From contig CP070671.1 in the NCBI GenBank assembly GCA_020351875.1, forward strand, positions 819,325 to 883,324: DNA of 64,000 bases, read 5' to 3'. Every line of letters starts with the position of its first letter. Positions within the stretch are counted from its first letter, which is position 1. This document shows, piece after piece, positions 26,867 to 37,348 of the stretch. Source of the stretch: Chromatiales bacterium (lineage in GTDB: Bacteria; Pseudomonadota; Gammaproteobacteria; Steroidobacterales; GCA-2729495). Both the position numbers and the translations under genes were made by a program. The notes beneath the pieces were generated by a model. It was not told where the DNA came from, made no database searches, and saw only the letters and a list, made by a program, of their open reading frames with translations.

Positions 26867-27901
26867 TCAGTTCAGCAGCACGGAATAGAGATCCCAGTAC
26901 TCTTCCACGAGCACGTTGGTCGCGATGGCCTGCGTGTCGACCGGTTGCCCGGCGTCGTCGAGCAGGCACGGAATCGTCTCGAAGCAACCAGAAACCGGTA
27001 CCGCATCTGTCTCCAGGCGATAACGTGCGCACGACTGCAGGTAACGCGTGCGCCTGCGGATTCGTGCGGAGAGATCCTTGATGCTTTCGAAGGCCTGTAA
27101 TTGCTCGGCCATCCTGCGACTCAGGCGGCGGCATATCCTGGCGGTGCCGTAATCCACGTCACTGAGCTGTCGCGACACTACCTCGCGCGCCTGCGCCGCC
27201 AGCCCATCGCCGTCGAAATGCAGCAGCAGCTCCTGCGCCATCGCAATGACCGCCAGGTTCACTCGGCGCCGCGAGTCCAGCGCCAGTTCCCCGCCATCGG
27301 GCGCGGCTTCGTGCAGCTTCGACTGGCGCAAGTGCTCCAGATCATCCCGCTCGATACGCGCCTGCGTCAGCGCTTCCCGCGCCATCTCGAGTTCGTCGCG
27401 ACCGGGGCCGATGCCCACCCAGGCCAGCAGGCTGCGCCGCCGCTTCGCGAGCTGCATCCAGACCTGCTGCGCGTCCCGGACCCGCTCGCTCGCCAGCGCA
27501 AAACGGGCATCGAGTTCCGCCAGTTCCACGTCCCGGCCCTGTTCGAAAGCATGCTGCCCGGCCCGCTGCGTGCGTTCGCGCTCGTGTGTCGCGAGGTCGC
27601 GGCTCAGCCGCATCAGCCGACGCCGTGCGTAGCCCCATAGCGCGCGCAGCTGGAAGAACACGCCAGCATTGGCCGCCTGCGTGGGATCGGCCAGCAGGCC
27701 CTCCAGCTCTTCCACCCGCTGCTGGGCACGCAGGATCTGGCCTTCCTGGTGTCGTACGCGTTCCTGCAACGCGGCCCGTTCCGCGCGCAATTGGGCGAAT
27801 TCCTTTTTTAGCTGGGCGCGATTCCAGAACAGGTCGACGAGGCGATCGTCATCGTCGGCCTGCCTTTTCTGCCGGGGTAAATTGGTAACGACACTGGCCA
27901 T
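26867..27901 (-). CDS. Coiled-coil protein of unknown function
   Basis: 344-residue soluble protein, highly charged and mostly helical. Residues about 28-70 form a coiled coil (QLKKEFAQLRAERAALQERV), and a second long helical region covers about 85-205. The C-terminal third is different, with YLQSCARYRLETDAVPVSG and ending NVLVEEYWDLYSVLLN. No membrane segment or signal peptide is seen. It is convergent with prc (8 bases between stops) and stands before the DUF1249 gene. No family could be named. Confidence 0.65.
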   Translation of the reverse strand: MASVVTNLPRQKRQADDDDRLVDLFWNRAQLKKEFAQLRAERAALQERVRHQEGQILRAQQRVEELEGLLADPTQAANAGVFFQLRALWGYARRRLMRLSRDLATHERERTQRAGQHAFEQGRDVELAELDARFALASERVRDAQQVWMQLAKRRRSLLAWVGIGPGRDELEMAREALTQARIERDDLEHLRQSKLHEAAPDGGELALDSRRRVNLAVIAMAQELLLHFDGDGLAAQAREVVSRQLSDVDYGTARICRRLSRRMAEQLQAFESIKDLSARIRRRTRYLQSCARYRLETDAVPVSGCFETIPCLLDDAGQPVDTQAIATNVLVEEYWDLYSVLLN

Positions 27902-27995
27902 GCTGCGAGTCTGGTGCTGGATCTCTGGATTCTGGTATCTCGCAGGCTAGCCGTCCGCAACGGGACAAACGTTGACGTGGTCGGCAATGCGGGTT

Positions 27996-28487
27996 TCAGG
28001 CCGGGCTGTCGGCGAGCTCGAAGGCGTTGATCCCCCGAAAACTGTGACCCCGTTCCAGCAGGTAGTCCAGCCACTTGCTGAGCATCATGTTGCGCGCCCA
28101 GCGCCGATCCAGTTCCCGCCCGTAGCAGCGGCGCAGGTGCAGCAACACGCCGTGCCGGTGATGGTCGGCCCACCCGCGCACTTCCGCCATGCGTGCATCC
28201 AGGTACAGCCTCAACTGCAGGTCCGGGTCGGCGACATCAGGCCCCGCGTTCCGGAACAGGTAGGTCAGGCGCAGATCCTGCGTGTAACGTTTGGCATCCT
28301 GCGCTTCCTGGCTCAGGTACAGGGGCAGATCACCGGGTGCGCGAGACACGGCTTCGACATCGCCCTTGCGTGATTCCCCGAGCAACTGCACGAGCTTGAT
28401 GTAGTTGCTCTCGTAAAGCGCCATCAGACCGCCGAAGCTGCCTGGGCAGACATCTCCTTCAGGTACCATGTAGGTATCGACGATCAT
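27996..28487 (-). CDS. DUF1249 family protein (YqiB-like)
   Basis: 163-residue cytoplasmic protein of the DUF1249/YqiB family, widespread in gammaproteobacteria and of unknown function. Family features include ALYESNYIKLVQLL near the N-terminus, RYTQDLRLTYLFRN, and LQLRLYLDARMAEV followed by a histidine-rich segment. The start may be ATG 28487 or a later ATG near SFGGLMALYESNY, which fits other family members better. Divergent from pgm. Confidence 0.82.
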   Translation of the reverse strand: MIVDTYMVPEGDVCPGSFGGLMALYESNYIKLVQLLGESRKGDVEAVSRAPGDLPLYLSQEAQDAKRYTQDLRLTYLFRNAGPDVADPDLQLRLYLDARMAEVRGWADHHRHGVLLHLRRCYGRELDRRWARNMMLSKWLDYLLERGHSFRGINAFELADSPA

Positions 28488-28630
28488 GCTTGGAATATAG
28501 CACAGCGACTTTCCGGGTCATCCGTGACGGCGTCGTGACTTTCGCATGACCGAGACGTGGATATAGTCTGTCTGAAAAAGTACTTGTACCAAGACCAGAA
28601 CTGTGCACTAGCGCTTCAGGAAAGGATGTG

Positions 28631-30274
28631 ATGAGCGACACTGCAAATTGCCGTGAAATTCAATGCGAGCCATACAGTGACCAGCAGCCGGGTACGGCCG
28701 GCCTGCGCAAGAAGGTCAAGGTCTTTCGACAGCCGCACTACCTGGAAAGCTTCCTGGAGGCGATATTTCGCACTGTGAAAATTGCGCCGGGATCGGCTCT
28801 CGTCGTGGGCGGAGACGGGCGGTACATGAACCGGGAGTCGATACCGGTGATTGCCGGTCTGGCGGCGGCGCATGGTGTCGGCCGCATCATCACCGGCCTG
28901 GATGGACGGCTGTCGACACCCGCCGCCTCGCACCTGATTCGTGACAGGCAGGCTGCCGGTGGGCTGTTGCTCACGGCCAGCCACAATCCCGGCGGCCCGG
29001 ATGGCGACTTCGGCCTGAAGTTCAACACCGCCACGGGCGGCCAGGCACCGGAGGCCACCGCCGAGGCCATCTACGCCGCAAGCCAGAGCATCACGTCGTA
29101 CCGCCTGTGTGATCTCCCCGAACTGCCCCTGTCGGCACTGGGTGAACACGATCTCGGTGACATCCTGCTGGAAGTCGTCGATTCTGCGGCCGGCTATGCC
29201 GCGCTGATGGAAACGCTGTTCGACTTCGACCGCATGGCTGACTGGCTCCGGCAAGGCAACGAGGTCGCTTTCGATGCGCTGCACGCCGTTACCGGGCCCT
29301 ATGCCCGGGAAATTTTCTGCCGGCGGCTCGGCGCCGCTGAGACCGCCGTGCTGAACGCCGAACCGTTACCCGATTTCGGGGGCTTTCACCCGGACCCGAA
29401 TCCCGTGGATTGCGCCCACCTGGTCGAGCTGTCACGCTCACCGAACTCACCGGCGCTGGTGGCCGCATCCGATGGCGACGGCGACCGCAACATGATTCTC
29501 GGTCCGGGCATGATGGTATCTCCCTGCGACAGTATCGCAGTCATGCTTCACCACGCCGACAAACTGCCAGGTTACCGTGACGGCGTACCGGGCGTGGCGC
29601 GCTCGATGCCAACTAGCCGCGCAGTCGACATGGTGGCCGAGGCCCTCGGCATCCCCTGCTTCGAAACGCCGACGGGCTGGCGGTTTTTCTGCAACCTGCT
29701 GGAGGCAGGGCGCATCGGTCTTTGCGGCGAAGAAAGTTTTGGCACGGGTTCATCGCACACCCGGGAAAAGGACGGCCTGTGGGCCGTGCTCTTCTGGATG
29801 AACCTGCTGGCAGAACTGCGCATGGGCCTGGACGATGTCGTGCGCGACCACTGGCGTCGCTACGGCCGTCACTACTACCAGCGCCAGGACTTCTACATCG
29901 AGGACGCGGACAGGGCACGTGCCCTGGTCGAAGCCCTGCGGGCCGGGCTGCCGGGGCTGCCGGGCCGCCAGCTCGACGGCACGTCCATCACGGCGGCCGA
30001 CGACTTCCACTACCGTGACCCGGTAGACGGCAGTGAATCGGCAAACCAGGGTATTCGGGTGGAACTGGCCGACGGTGGCCGCATCGTCTACCGGCTGTCG
30101 GGTACCGGCACGACCGGAGCGACGCTGCGCGTGTACCTGGAACAGTACACACCTGCCGACGGGCAGCTGGAGCAACAGGTCGCAACCGCGCTGGCGCCAC
30201 TGGCAAGCCGGGCGGCCGAGCTGGGACAGATAGAAGAGTTCACAGGGCTCAAGGCGCCGACTGCCTCGATCTGA
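28631..30274 (+). CDS. pgm: Alpha-D-glucose phosphoglucomutase
   Basis: Interconverts glucose 1-phosphate and glucose 6-phosphate, feeding glycogen or cell-envelope sugar synthesis. The 547-residue product is of the long (eukaryotic-like) type, beginning with PGTAGLRKKVKVF. The phosphoserine loop TASHNPGG is at about residue 115, the metal loop DGDGDRN is intact, the sugar-specificity loop is GEESFGTGS, and the phosphate-binding RLSGTGT is near the end. ATG 28631 follows an AGGA-containing leader. It is divergent from the DUF1249 gene and convergent with ppsR. Confidence 0.94.
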   Translation: MSDTANCREIQCEPYSDQQPGTAGLRKKVKVFRQPHYLESFLEAIFRTVKIAPGSALVVGGDGRYMNRESIPVIAGLAAAHGVGRIITGLDGRLSTPAASHLIRDRQAAGGLLLTASHNPGGPDGDFGLKFNTATGGQAPEATAEAIYAASQSITSYRLCDLPELPLSALGEHDLGDILLEVVDSAAGYAALMETLFDFDRMADWLRQGNEVAFDALHAVTGPYAREIFCRRLGAAETAVLNAEPLPDFGGFHPDPNPVDCAHLVELSRSPNSPALVAASDGDGDRNMILGPGMMVSPCDSIAVMLHHADKLPGYRDGVPGVARSMPTSRAVDMVAEALGIPCFETPTGWRFFCNLLEAGRIGLCGEESFGTGSSHTREKDGLWAVLFWMNLLAELRMGLDDVVRDHWRRYGRHYYQRQDFYIEDADRARALVEALRAGLPGLPGRQLDGTSITAADDFHYRDPVDGSESANQGIRVELADGGRIVYRLSGTGTTGATLRVYLEQYTPADGQLEQQVATALAPLASRAAELGQIEEFTGLKAPTASI

Positions 30275-30275
30275 G

Positions 30276-31103
30276 TCACAGTCGCCGGGTGCGCCGCTCG
30301 ATGTTTGTGCGATCGAGAATCGTGCTCGCAATTTCTTCGATCGATACCCGGGTCGTATCCAGGTACGGTATCTGGTAACGCGTGAACAGCGCTTCCGCGG
30401 CGCGCAGCTCGAAACGTACCTGCCGGGCGCTGGCGTACTGGCCCGTGGAACGGCGCTCTTTGCGGATTTCCTGTAAGCGCTCCGGCTCAATGGTCAAACC
30501 GAACAATTTGTCCCGGTGTGGCTTGAGGACTTTCGGGAGGTCACCGCTTTCCAGTTCATCCTCGGCCAGCGGATAGTTGGCGGCAAAGATGCCGTAGCTC
30601 ATTGCGAGATACAGGCAGGTCGGCGTCTTGCCGGAGCGTGATACGCCGATCAGGACGATGTCCGCGCGTGCATAGTCGCGCGTGCGCGTGCCGTCGTCGT
30701 AGTTGAGCGCAAAGTTGGTGGCCTCGATACGCTGGTCGTAGGCGCCGACATCCTGCATGCCGTGGGCACGACCGACCGCATGGGACGACGCAGTCTGCAG
30801 CTCCCGCTCCAGCGGCGACAGGAAGGTCGCAAAGAAATCGAGAAACAGCCCGCTGACGCGCCGGAACGGCTCGCGGAATTCATCCTGCACCAGCGTGCTG
30901 AAAACGATCGGGCTGGTGCCCTGCTCCAGTGCCGTGGCATTGATCCGATCGACGACGTCCTGCGCCTTGTCAATGCTATCGACAAATGGCAGAGTCACTT
31001 GATCGAAGTCGTGGCTGTCAAACTGGGTGAGCAGGCTGTGGCCCAGCGTTTCCGCCGTCACCCCGGTCTGGTCCGATACAAAAAATACTGTCCGGCGTGC
31101 CAT
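30276..31103 (-). CDS. ppsR: PEP synthase regulatory protein PpsR
   Basis: Bifunctional kinase/pyrophosphorylase (DUF299) that inactivates PEP synthase by ADP-dependent phosphorylation and reactivates it. The 275-residue product begins RRTVFFVSDQTGVTAETLGHS and has the P-loop GVSRSGKTPT and the conserved ANYPL and FGLTIEPERL segments. I chose ATG 31103; an upstream TTG at 31133 is possible. It is divergent from its target ppsA, the usual arrangement. Confidence 0.95.
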   Translation of the reverse strand: MARRTVFFVSDQTGVTAETLGHSLLTQFDSHDFDQVTLPFVDSIDKAQDVVDRINATALEQGTSPIVFSTLVQDEFREPFRRVSGLFLDFFATFLSPLERELQTASSHAVGRAHGMQDVGAYDQRIEATNFALNYDDGTRTRDYARADIVLIGVSRSGKTPTCLYLAMSYGIFAANYPLAEDELESGDLPKVLKPHRDKLFGLTIEPERLQEIRKERRSTGQYASARQVRFELRAAEALFTRYQIPYLDTTRVSIEEIASTILDRTNIERRTRRL

Positions 31104-31176
31104 TGACTCAATAAAATCCTGAACCCGACTCAACCAGATTTTCCACTTCTCGGAATACAGCTCAAGGGAGACCGCC

Positions 31177-33540
31177 GTGGATGCGTGGGTAGTACCACTC
31201 GATCAACTGGGCCTGAAAGACCTGGACTCCGTAGGCGGCAAGAACTCGTCCCTGGGTGAGATGATCAGCCAGCTCGAGAGCCTGGGCGTGAAAGTGCCGG
31301 GCGGTTTCGCCACCACGGCGTCAGCCTACCGCAAATTTCTTGCGCACGACGGTCTCGCCGAGCGAATCAATGCCGAGCTTAACAGGCTGGACGTCGACGA
31401 CGTCGAGACGCTGGCTGAGACCGGCGCCAGGATCCGCGGCTGGGTGCTGGCGGCGCCGCTGCCGGCGGAACTGGAGGCCGGCATTCGCGCGGCGTGGGAC
31501 AGGCTCACGGCCGGGCACGGGGACAACCTGGCCGTTGCCGTGCGGTCCTCAGCCACGGCAGAAGACCTGCCGGATGCCTCGTTCGCGGGCCAGCAGGAAA
31601 CCCTGCTGAACGTGCGCGGCATCGACGGCCTGCTGCAGGCGATCCACCAGGTCTTCGCGTCGCTATACACGGACCGGGCCATTGCGTACCGGGAACACCA
31701 GGGATTCCCGCACGACCAGGTGGCCCTGTCTGCCGGGATACAGCGCATGGTCCGCAGCGACCTCGCTGCCAGTGGCGTGCTGTTCACGCTGGATACCGAA
31801 ACCGGCTTCAGAGATGCGGTGTTCATTACCTCGGCCTACGGCCTGGGCGAAACCATCGTGCAGGGCCAGGTGAACCCGGACGAGTTCTACGTCTTCAAGC
31901 CGACGCTGCGGGCAGGCAAGCGCGCCATTGTGCGCAAGAAGCTTGGCGGCAAAGCCATCAAGATGATCTACGCGACCGGCGGCAGTGACGCGGTCACGAT
32001 CGTCGACGTCGACCCGGCAGACCAGCAGCGCTTCTCGCTGACAGATGACGAAGTCGAAACCCTGGCTCGTTACGCACTCACCGTGGAAGACCACTACGGC
32101 CGGCCGATGGACATCGAGTGGGCCAAGGACGGCGAAGATGGCGAGATCTATCTGCTGCAGGCACGCCCGGAAACCGTGCAGAGCCGCAAGGGCAACTCGC
32201 TGCAGCGCTTTACTTTGCACGACAGCGCCGACGTACTGACGCGCGGTCGCAGCATCGGCCACAAGATCGGCGCCGGCCAGGTTCGCAATATTCGTGATGT
32301 GGGCGAAATGAGTCGGCTGCAGCCGGGCGATGTGCTGGTGGCCGACATGACGGACCCCGACTGGGAACCGGTGATGAAACGCGCGGCGGCTATCGTCACC
32401 AACCGGGGCGGGCGCACCTGCCACGCGGCGATCATCGCGCGCGAACTGGGCATTCCCGCCGTGGTGGGCTGCGGCGACGCCACCGACAGCCTGCCGGACG
32501 GACAGGAAGTGACGGTGTCCTGCGCTGAGGGCGATGAAGGTCTCGTTTATGCGGGGCGGCTGTCGTTCGAAGAACAGCAAATCGAACTCGAGCGACTCCC
32601 GGAACTGCCGGTCAAGCTGATGATGAATGTCGGCAACCCTGAGCGTGCCTTCGACTTCGCGCCGATTCCGAACGAGGGCGTCGGCCTGGCACGGCTGGAG
32701 TTCATCGTGAACCGGATGATCGGCGTGCACCCGAAGGCACTGCTCGAGTACCGCAACCTGCGCCCGGCATTGCAGCGGGAAATCGACGCCCACGTGGCAG
32801 GCTACCCGGACCCGGTCGAGTTTTTCGTCGCCAAGCTGAGCGAGGGTATCGCGAGTATCGCTGCCGCCTTCGCGCCCAAGCCGGTCATCGTGCGGCTGTC
32901 GGACTTCAAGTCGAACGAGTACGCGAACCTGGTGGGCGGGCGCCAGTACGAACCCCACGAAGAGAACCCGATGATCGGTTTTCGCGGTGCGTCGCGCTAT
33001 CTCGCCGATAGTTTCCTGCCGTGTTTCGAACTCGAATGCCGTGCGCTGAAACGGGTGCGCGAAGACATGGGCCTGGACAATGTGCAGGTCATGGTGCCGT
33101 TCATCCGCACTGTCGACGAGGGCCGCGGCGTCGTGGAGCTGCTCGCAGCCAACGGCCTGAAGCGCGGCGAAAACGGCCTGAAGATCATCATGATGTGTGA
33201 AGTGCCCACCAATGCCCTGCTGGCGGACGCCTACCTGGAACACTTCGACGGCATGTCCATCGGTTCCAATGACATGACCCAGCTGACCCTGGGGCTGGAC
33301 CGGGATTCCGGACTGATCGCCGACCGCTTCGACGAACGCGACCCGGCCGTGCTGGCGCTGCTGGAGATGGCAATCTCGGCATGCCGCCGCCACAACAAGT
33401 ACATCGGCATCTGCGGCCAGGGCCCGTCGGATCACGCGGACTTCGCACGCTGGCTGCTGGACCAGGGCATCGAGACCATCTCGCTGAACCCGGACAGCGT
33501 GCTCGACACCTGGCTGTTCCTGGCCGGCGAAAGCGTCTGA
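31177..33540 (+). CDS. ppsA: Phosphoenolpyruvate synthase
   Basis: Converts pyruvate and ATP to phosphoenolpyruvate, AMP and phosphate, for gluconeogenesis; cytoplasmic. The 787-residue product has the usual length and order. An N-terminal ATP-grasp domain ([29 protein letters not shown]) leads to the swivelling domain with the phosphorylated histidine in [11 protein letters not shown] (about residue 415) and a C-terminal PEP/pyruvate barrel with catalytic cysteine in [10 protein letters not shown]. The start is GTG with AAGGGAG seven bases upstream. Confidence 0.97.
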   Translation: MDAWVVPLDQLGLKDLDSVGGKNSSLGEMISQLESLGVKVPGGFATTASAYRKFLAHDGLAERINAELNRLDVDDVETLAETGARIRGWVLAAPLPAELEAGIRAAWDRLTAGHGDNLAVAVRSSATAEDLPDASFAGQQETLLNVRGIDGLLQAIHQVFASLYTDRAIAYREHQGFPHDQVALSAGIQRMVRSDLAASGVLFTLDTETGFRDAVFITSAYGLGETIVQGQVNPDEFYVFKPTLRAGKRAIVRKKLGGKAIKMIYATGGSDAVTIVDVDPADQQRFSLTDDEVETLARYALTVEDHYGRPMDIEWAKDGEDGEIYLLQARPETVQSRKGNSLQRFTLHDSADVLTRGRSIGHKIGAGQVRNIRDVGEMSRLQPGDVLVADMTDPDWEPVMKRAAAIVTNRGGRTCHAAIIARELGIPAVVGCGDATDSLPDGQEVTVSCAEGDEGLVYAGRLSFEEQQIELERLPELPVKLMMNVGNPERAFDFAPIPNEGVGLARLEFIVNRMIGVHPKALLEYRNLRPALQREIDAHVAGYPDPVEFFVAKLSEGIASIAAAFAPKPVIVRLSDFKSNEYANLVGGRQYEPHEENPMIGFRGASRYLADSFLPCFELECRALKRVREDMGLDNVQVMVPFIRTVDEGRGVVELLAANGLKRGENGLKIIMMCEVPTNALLADAYLEHFDGMSIGSNDMTQLTLGLDRDSGLIADRFDERDPAVLALLEMAISACRRHNKYIGICGQGPSDHADFARWLLDQGIETISLNPDSVLDTWLFLAGESV

Positions 33541-33570
33541 CAACAATTTCCCGGTGGGAGAATCCCCTGG

Positions 33571-33641
33571 GTAGGAGCGGCTTTAGCCGCGATCGTGTCA
33601 AACAAGCTGCCAAGGATTGTCGCGACTGAAGCCGCGCCTAC
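33571..33641. repeat. REP pair in inverted orientation (REPIN-like)
   Basis: GTAGGAGCGGCTTTAGCCGCGA (33571-33592) and an inverted partner ending CGCGCCTAC (33620-33641, whose reverse starts GTAGGCGCGGCTTCAGTCGCGA) flank about 27 bases. Each is a small imperfect palindrome starting with GTAG, like REP sequences of Pseudomonas and Xanthomonadales mobilised by RAYT transposases. It lies between the convergent ppsA and SH3 genes, a usual place. No RAYT gene is in the window. Confidence 0.75.
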
Positions 33642-33665
33642 CGGGCCAGCTTGGCGCGGCGATTT

Positions 33666-34388
33666 CTAGAAATCGCTCCAGCTGGATTTTCTGCGCCAGC
33701 GGATACGCGGCAGGATGAGGCCGATGATCATGCCGACGATCACGACGCCGGCGCCAACGACAAACCATTCCCGGGCCGCGCGCCCTTCGAGCTCATCGTT
33801 TTCCCGCTGCAGTTCCGTGACCGTTTGTTCGGCGGCGGCAAGGCGCTCCCGCAACTGCTGATTGTCCTGGTCGACCTGGACCACGTTCGCCGACAGGCGA
33901 CGGATATCGCTGAGTTGCGTCTGCAAGGTGGACCCCGAACGTTCCAGTTCCGCGACCTGGCGTTGCAGCTGATCGCGTTCCTTGCGCAATTCGCCCAACT
34001 GCTGCTGCAGCTCCTTGCGCTTGCCCTGACTATCGGCGAGTCGCTTTTCGACGTCGGGCAGGCGCACGCGCGCCGGCGGTGCAGTGAGCAGGTACCGTGA
34101 CAGCACCCAACCCTCGGCGCCTCCGGGTGTGCGCACCCGTGCGTAACCTTCTTCCTTGTCGAGTTCCAGCAGCTCCACGCGCGACCCGCTGGACAGCATG
34201 CGCACGATGCTCTGGCGATTCCCCTTACCCGAGCGCATCATCACTTCGAAAGAATCGGAAACCCAGCGGTCACCTTGCTGGGCGAACGCCGGCGGCAAAC
34301 CGGCAGTGCCGAGCATGACCAGCACAAGCGCGACGAGCGCGCCACCGCGCACCGACGCGGCTGCGAGTTTGTCCCTGATGGCCAACAC
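33666..34388 (-). CDS. Exported SH3 domain protein with C-terminal membrane anchor (TIGR04211 type)
   Basis: About 240 residues. It has a signal peptide (GGALVALVLVMLGTAGLPPAFA) and a bacterial SH3 domain (VELLELDKEEGYARVRTPGG, EGWVLSRYL). A coiled coil follows (residues about 105-200, RKELQQQLGELRKERDQL), then a C-terminal membrane helix (VVGAGVVIVGMIIGLIL) and a basic tail. This is the architecture of the TIGR04211 family, of unknown role but likely envelope-tethered. GTG 34388 gives a normal signal peptide and has AAGGGG before it; ATG at 34445 or 34451 is the alternative. Confidence 0.82.
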   Translation of the reverse strand: MLAIRDKLAAASVRGGALVALVLVMLGTAGLPPAFAQQGDRWVSDSFEVMMRSGKGNRQSIVRMLSSGSRVELLELDKEEGYARVRTPGGAEGWVLSRYLLTAPPARVRLPDVEKRLADSQGKRKELQQQLGELRKERDQLQRQVAELERSGSTLQTQLSDIRRLSANVVQVDQDNQQLRERLAAAEQTVTELQRENDELEGRAAREWFVVGAGVVIVGMIIGLILPRIRWRRKSSWSDF

Positions 34389-34487
34389 CCGTATCCCCTT
34401 CGCAACAACCCGGCCACGGGGCCGGGGGATGCTAGACTTTAACATAGCCATTTTGGCCTTCCGACAGCCGGCGACTGGGGGTTCCTG

Positions 34488-34865
34488 ATGACATTCGCGT
34501 ACTGGTGTGTGCTGGCCGCCGCCATCCTGCCACTGGCCTGGATTGCAATTGCCAAGAGCGGGATTGCCGACTACGACAATGACCACCCACGTGCCGCGCT
34601 CGCCCGCGCCGAGGGCCGTGCGCAGCGCGCCTACTGGGCCGAGCAGAACGCGCTGGAAGCATTCCCGCCTTTCGCGGCCGGGGTCATCATCGCCCACATG
34701 ACCGGCGGCGCCGAGCAGCTGACAATCGACCTATTGGCAGGCCTGTTCATCATCGCGCGCGTCATTCACGGCCTCGCCTACGTCAACGACAAGGGCCTGC
34801 CGCGCTCCTTCGCCTGGCTCGCGGGCTTTGTCTGCGTGATTGGCCTGTTCATTGCCGCAGCCTGA
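34488..34865 (+). CDS. MAPEG family membrane protein
   Basis: 125-residue integral membrane protein of the MAPEG fold (glutathione and eicosanoid metabolism family); in bacteria the reaction is mostly unknown. Four hydrophobic helices are visible. The family-typical segment RAYWAEQNALEAFPPFAAGV is followed by ARVIHGLAYVNDKGLPRSF. It is divergent from the SH3 gene and convergent with orn. Confidence 0.88.
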   Translation: MTFAYWCVLAAAILPLAWIAIAKSGIADYDNDHPRAALARAEGRAQRAYWAEQNALEAFPPFAAGVIIAHMTGGAEQLTIDLLAGLFIIARVIHGLAYVNDKGLPRSFAWLAGFVCVIGLFIAAA

Positions 34866-34873
34866 CACCGCGG

Positions 34874-35428
34874 TCAGTCGGCGTCCAGTCGGAGCAGGTG
34901 TTCCCGATAGTGTTGCAACTCGTTGATGGAGTCGCGGATGTCTGACAGTGCGAGATGCGCAGCATTCTTGCCAACCCCCTGCAGCACGTTCGGCGCCCAC
35001 AGCCCCGCCAGTATTTTCAGCGTGCTCACGTCCAGATTCCGGTAGTGGAAGAACGCTTCGAGTCGCGGCATCTCGCGGGCCAGGAAGCGCCGATCCTGGC
35101 AAATGCTGTTGCCGCACATCGGCGCCACGCCCGCGTCGAGGTGCCGGCCGAGAAAGTCGAGGGTCTCCTGCTCGGCCTGCTCAGCCGTAATCTCACTGTC
35201 CCTGACCCGCTGGGTCAGACCCGACTTGCCGTGCTGGCGCGTGTTCCATTCATCCATCCCGTCGAGCACGTGGTCAGGCTGATGGATCGCCAGCACCGGT
35301 CCTTCGGCGATTTCCTTCAACCGGGCATCCGTCACTATGGTCGCAATCTCGATGATGCGATCGCGCTGGGTGTCGAGGCCCGTCATCTCGAGGTCGATCC
35401 AGATCAGCCTGCTGTCGTTCGTCGCCAT
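34874..35428 (-). CDS. orn: Oligoribonuclease
   Basis: 3'-5' exoribonuclease that degrades the last 2-5 nucleotides of RNA and the dinucleotide pGpG from c-di-GMP breakdown, so it links to the EAL protein in this window. The 184-residue product has the DEDDh residues: [12 protein letters not shown] at the N-terminus, [10 protein letters not shown] in the middle and [10 protein letters not shown] near the end. ATG 35428 is the standard start. It is divergent from rsgA, with 65 bases between. Confidence 0.97.
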   Translation of the reverse strand: MATNDSRLIWIDLEMTGLDTQRDRIIEIATIVTDARLKEIAEGPVLAIHQPDHVLDGMDEWNTRQHGKSGLTQRVRDSEITAEQAEQETLDFLGRHLDAGVAPMCGNSICQDRRFLAREMPRLEAFFHYRNLDVSTLKILAGLWAPNVLQGVGKNAAHLALSDIRDSINELQHYREHLLRLDAD

Positions 35429-35493
35429 GGATGCGGGGAGCGTAGCGAAGGAAAAAGCGATTCTAGCAAAGCGCGACGCCGCATCACGGCCCC

Positions 35494-36393
35494 ATGAGCG
35501 CGACCGGCGACAGCCAGGCAGCGGTCGTCGTCGCGGCCCACGGACGCCGCGGCCGCCTGCAGGCCGCGGGAGCAGCGGAACACCCGTACGTCGTGCGTGG
35601 CCGGCGGCTGCGCGTGGTGTGCGGCGACCGCGTGCAGTGGCAGCCCGGGCTGCACAGCGAAGTGACGGTGATCGCGATCGAACCCCGCAACAACTCCCTG
35701 CGCAGACTGGATACGACCACCAACAAGACCGAAGTGCTGGCGGCAAACCTCAGCCTGGTGGCTGTCGTGTGCGCAGTGGAACCGCAGCCGGACTGGTTCG
35801 TGCTGGACCGCTACCTGTGCGCCGCGGCGGACATGGGCGCCGGCGCGGTGATCGTCGTTAACAAAAGCGACCTGGGCCGTCCCAATGCCAGCGAACTCGA
35901 GGCCTATCGCACCGCCGGCTATCGCGTGCTGGAAGTGTCGGCACGAACCGGGCAGGGCCTCGATGAGCTGGCGGCGACCTTTGACGGTGAAACCGGCATC
36001 CTGGTCGGACAGTCGGGGGCGGGCAAATCGTCGCTGATTAACCGCCTGGTGCCCGGCGTTGACGTCAGCACGGGCGCCCTCACCCGCGGCACTGCCGAAG
36101 GCCGGCACACGACCACCGCGTCAGTGATGCACGCGCTGCCCGGCGGTGGCCGACTAATCGACGCACCCGGTGTGCGTGACTTTCTGCCCGCTATCGACGA
36201 CGACCGAGCGGTGCAAGTGGGCTTTGCTGAGATTCTCGCGGCTGCTGCACAGTGCCGTTTCGGCGATTGCCGGCACATGCGCGAACCGGGCTGCGCCGTG
36301 AAAAGCAAAGTGCAGGACGGGACGATTAGCGAGCGCCGCTACGAAAGCTACCGTCGCCTGCTGCGCAGCACGCAGTCCGCGGCATCACACTGA
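35494..36393 (+). CDS. rsgA: Ribosome small subunit-dependent GTPase RsgA
   Basis: Circularly permuted GTPase acting in late 30S ribosome maturation. The 299-residue product has an N-terminal OB-fold followed by G4 NKSD, then G1 GQSGAGKSS and G3 DAPG in the permuted order. A C-terminal zinc site follows with C, C, H, C in [14 protein letters not shown]. It ends 9 bases inside the convergent recR gene. The orn/rsgA divergent pair is a common gammaproteobacterial arrangement. Confidence 0.97.
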   Translation: MSATGDSQAAVVVAAHGRRGRLQAAGAAEHPYVVRGRRLRVVCGDRVQWQPGLHSEVTVIAIEPRNNSLRRLDTTTNKTEVLAANLSLVAVVCAVEPQPDWFVLDRYLCAAADMGAGAVIVVNKSDLGRPNASELEAYRTAGYRVLEVSARTGQGLDELAATFDGETGILVGQSGAGKSSLINRLVPGVDVSTGALTRGTAEGRHTTTASVMHALPGGGRLIDAPGVRDFLPAIDDDRAVQVGFAEILAAAAQCRFGDCRHMREPGCAVKSKVQDGTISERRYESYRRLLRSTQSAASH

Positions 36394-36990
36394 CTCGACG
36401 GCCGTGCGCGATTCGATGGCGCGGAAGAGCGTGCTGCTGTCGACGTATTCCAGCTCGCCGCCCATCGGCACACCGTGCGCAATGCGACTGGCCGCCACGC
36501 CGAATTCCGTCGCCAGGCTGCCCAGGTAAGCAGCCGTGGCCTCCCCTTCCACCGTCGCGCTGGTCGCCAGCACCAGTTCCTTCACGTGACCGGCACCGAG
36601 TTGCTCGCGCAGCAGGTCCACACCGAGTTCCGCCGGCCCGATGCCGTCCAGGGGCGACAACCGCCCGAGCAGCACGAAGTAGCGGCCGCGGTAACCGCCG
36701 GATTCCTCGACCGCCACCAGGTCGGCCGGCGACTCCACCACGCAAAGCAGCGTGTCATCGCGACGCGTAGCGGCACAGACCGGGCAGAGTTCCTGCTCGG
36801 TCAACATGCGGCAGCGGGTGCACAAGCCCACGCGTTCTGCCGCCGTGGCCAGCGCGGTGACCAGTCGCGCCGCACCTTCGCGATCTTTCTCGAGCAGGTG
36901 CAAGGCCATGCGCTGCGCCGACTTCGGCCCCACGCCCGGCAAACAGCGCAGCGCATCCAGCAATTCCTGCAAGCTGGGGGAAAAACTCAT
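36385..36990 (-). CDS. recR: Recombination protein RecR
   Basis: RecFOR pathway mediator that helps load RecA on gapped DNA. The 201-residue product has an N-terminal helix-hairpin-helix ([17 protein letters not shown]), a C4 zinc finger ([16 protein letters not shown]) and a Toprim domain beginning [16 protein letters not shown]. It is last in the order ffs-dnaX-ybaB-recR and its ATG follows ybaB by 11 bases. Confidence 0.97.
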   Translation of the reverse strand: MSFSPSLQELLDALRCLPGVGPKSAQRMALHLLEKDREGAARLVTALATAAERVGLCTRCRMLTEQELCPVCAATRRDDTLLCVVESPADLVAVEESGGYRGRYFVLLGRLSPLDGIGPAELGVDLLREQLGAGHVKELVLATSATVEGEATAAYLGSLATEFGVAASRIAHGVPMGGELEYVDSSTLFRAIESRTAVESV

Positions 36991-37001
36991 CGTGGCCGGT
37001 G

Positions 37002-37325
37002 TCAGAACGGCAGCTGCAGGCCGCCGGGCAGTCCCATGCCGCCGGCCATGCCCGAAAACTTGTCCTGGACCGTGCGCTCGACCTTGCGTACGGCGTCATT
37101 AAAGGCCGCCACCAGCACGTCCTCGAGCATGTCGCGATCGTCTCCCAGCAGCGACGGGTCGATGGTCAGCCCGCGCACCTCGTGCTTGCAGGTCATCGAC
37201 AGTTTCACGAGCCCGCCACCCGCCTCGCCTTCGACTTCGAGATTCGCCAGCTCTTCCTGGGCCTTTTGCATCTCGGCCTGCATTTTCTGGGCCTGCTTCA
37301 TCAACTGGCCGATGTCCGCCTTCAT
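37002..37325 (-). CDS. ybaB: YbaB/EbfC nucleoid-associated protein
   Basis: Small DNA-binding dimer of 107 residues. The N-terminal helix with [22 protein letters not shown] is followed by the beta core [20 protein letters not shown] and the helix [15 protein letters not shown]. The C-terminus is glycine-rich ([11 protein letters not shown]). It lies between dnaX and recR, the conserved position. Confidence 0.96.
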   Translation of the reverse strand: MKADIGQLMKQAQKMQAEMQKAQEELANLEVEGEAGGGLVKLSMTCKHEVRGLTIDPSLLGDDRDMLEDVLVAAFNDAVRKVERTVQDKFSGMAGGMGLPGGLQLPF

Positions 37326-37348
37326 GGGTAAGCGTCTCCGTGTGATTA

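Noticed and set aside
31663-33546. Long open frame antisense to ppsA
   Set aside because: The sense strand encodes a full-length PEP synthase; the antisense composition is typical of a shadow frame.
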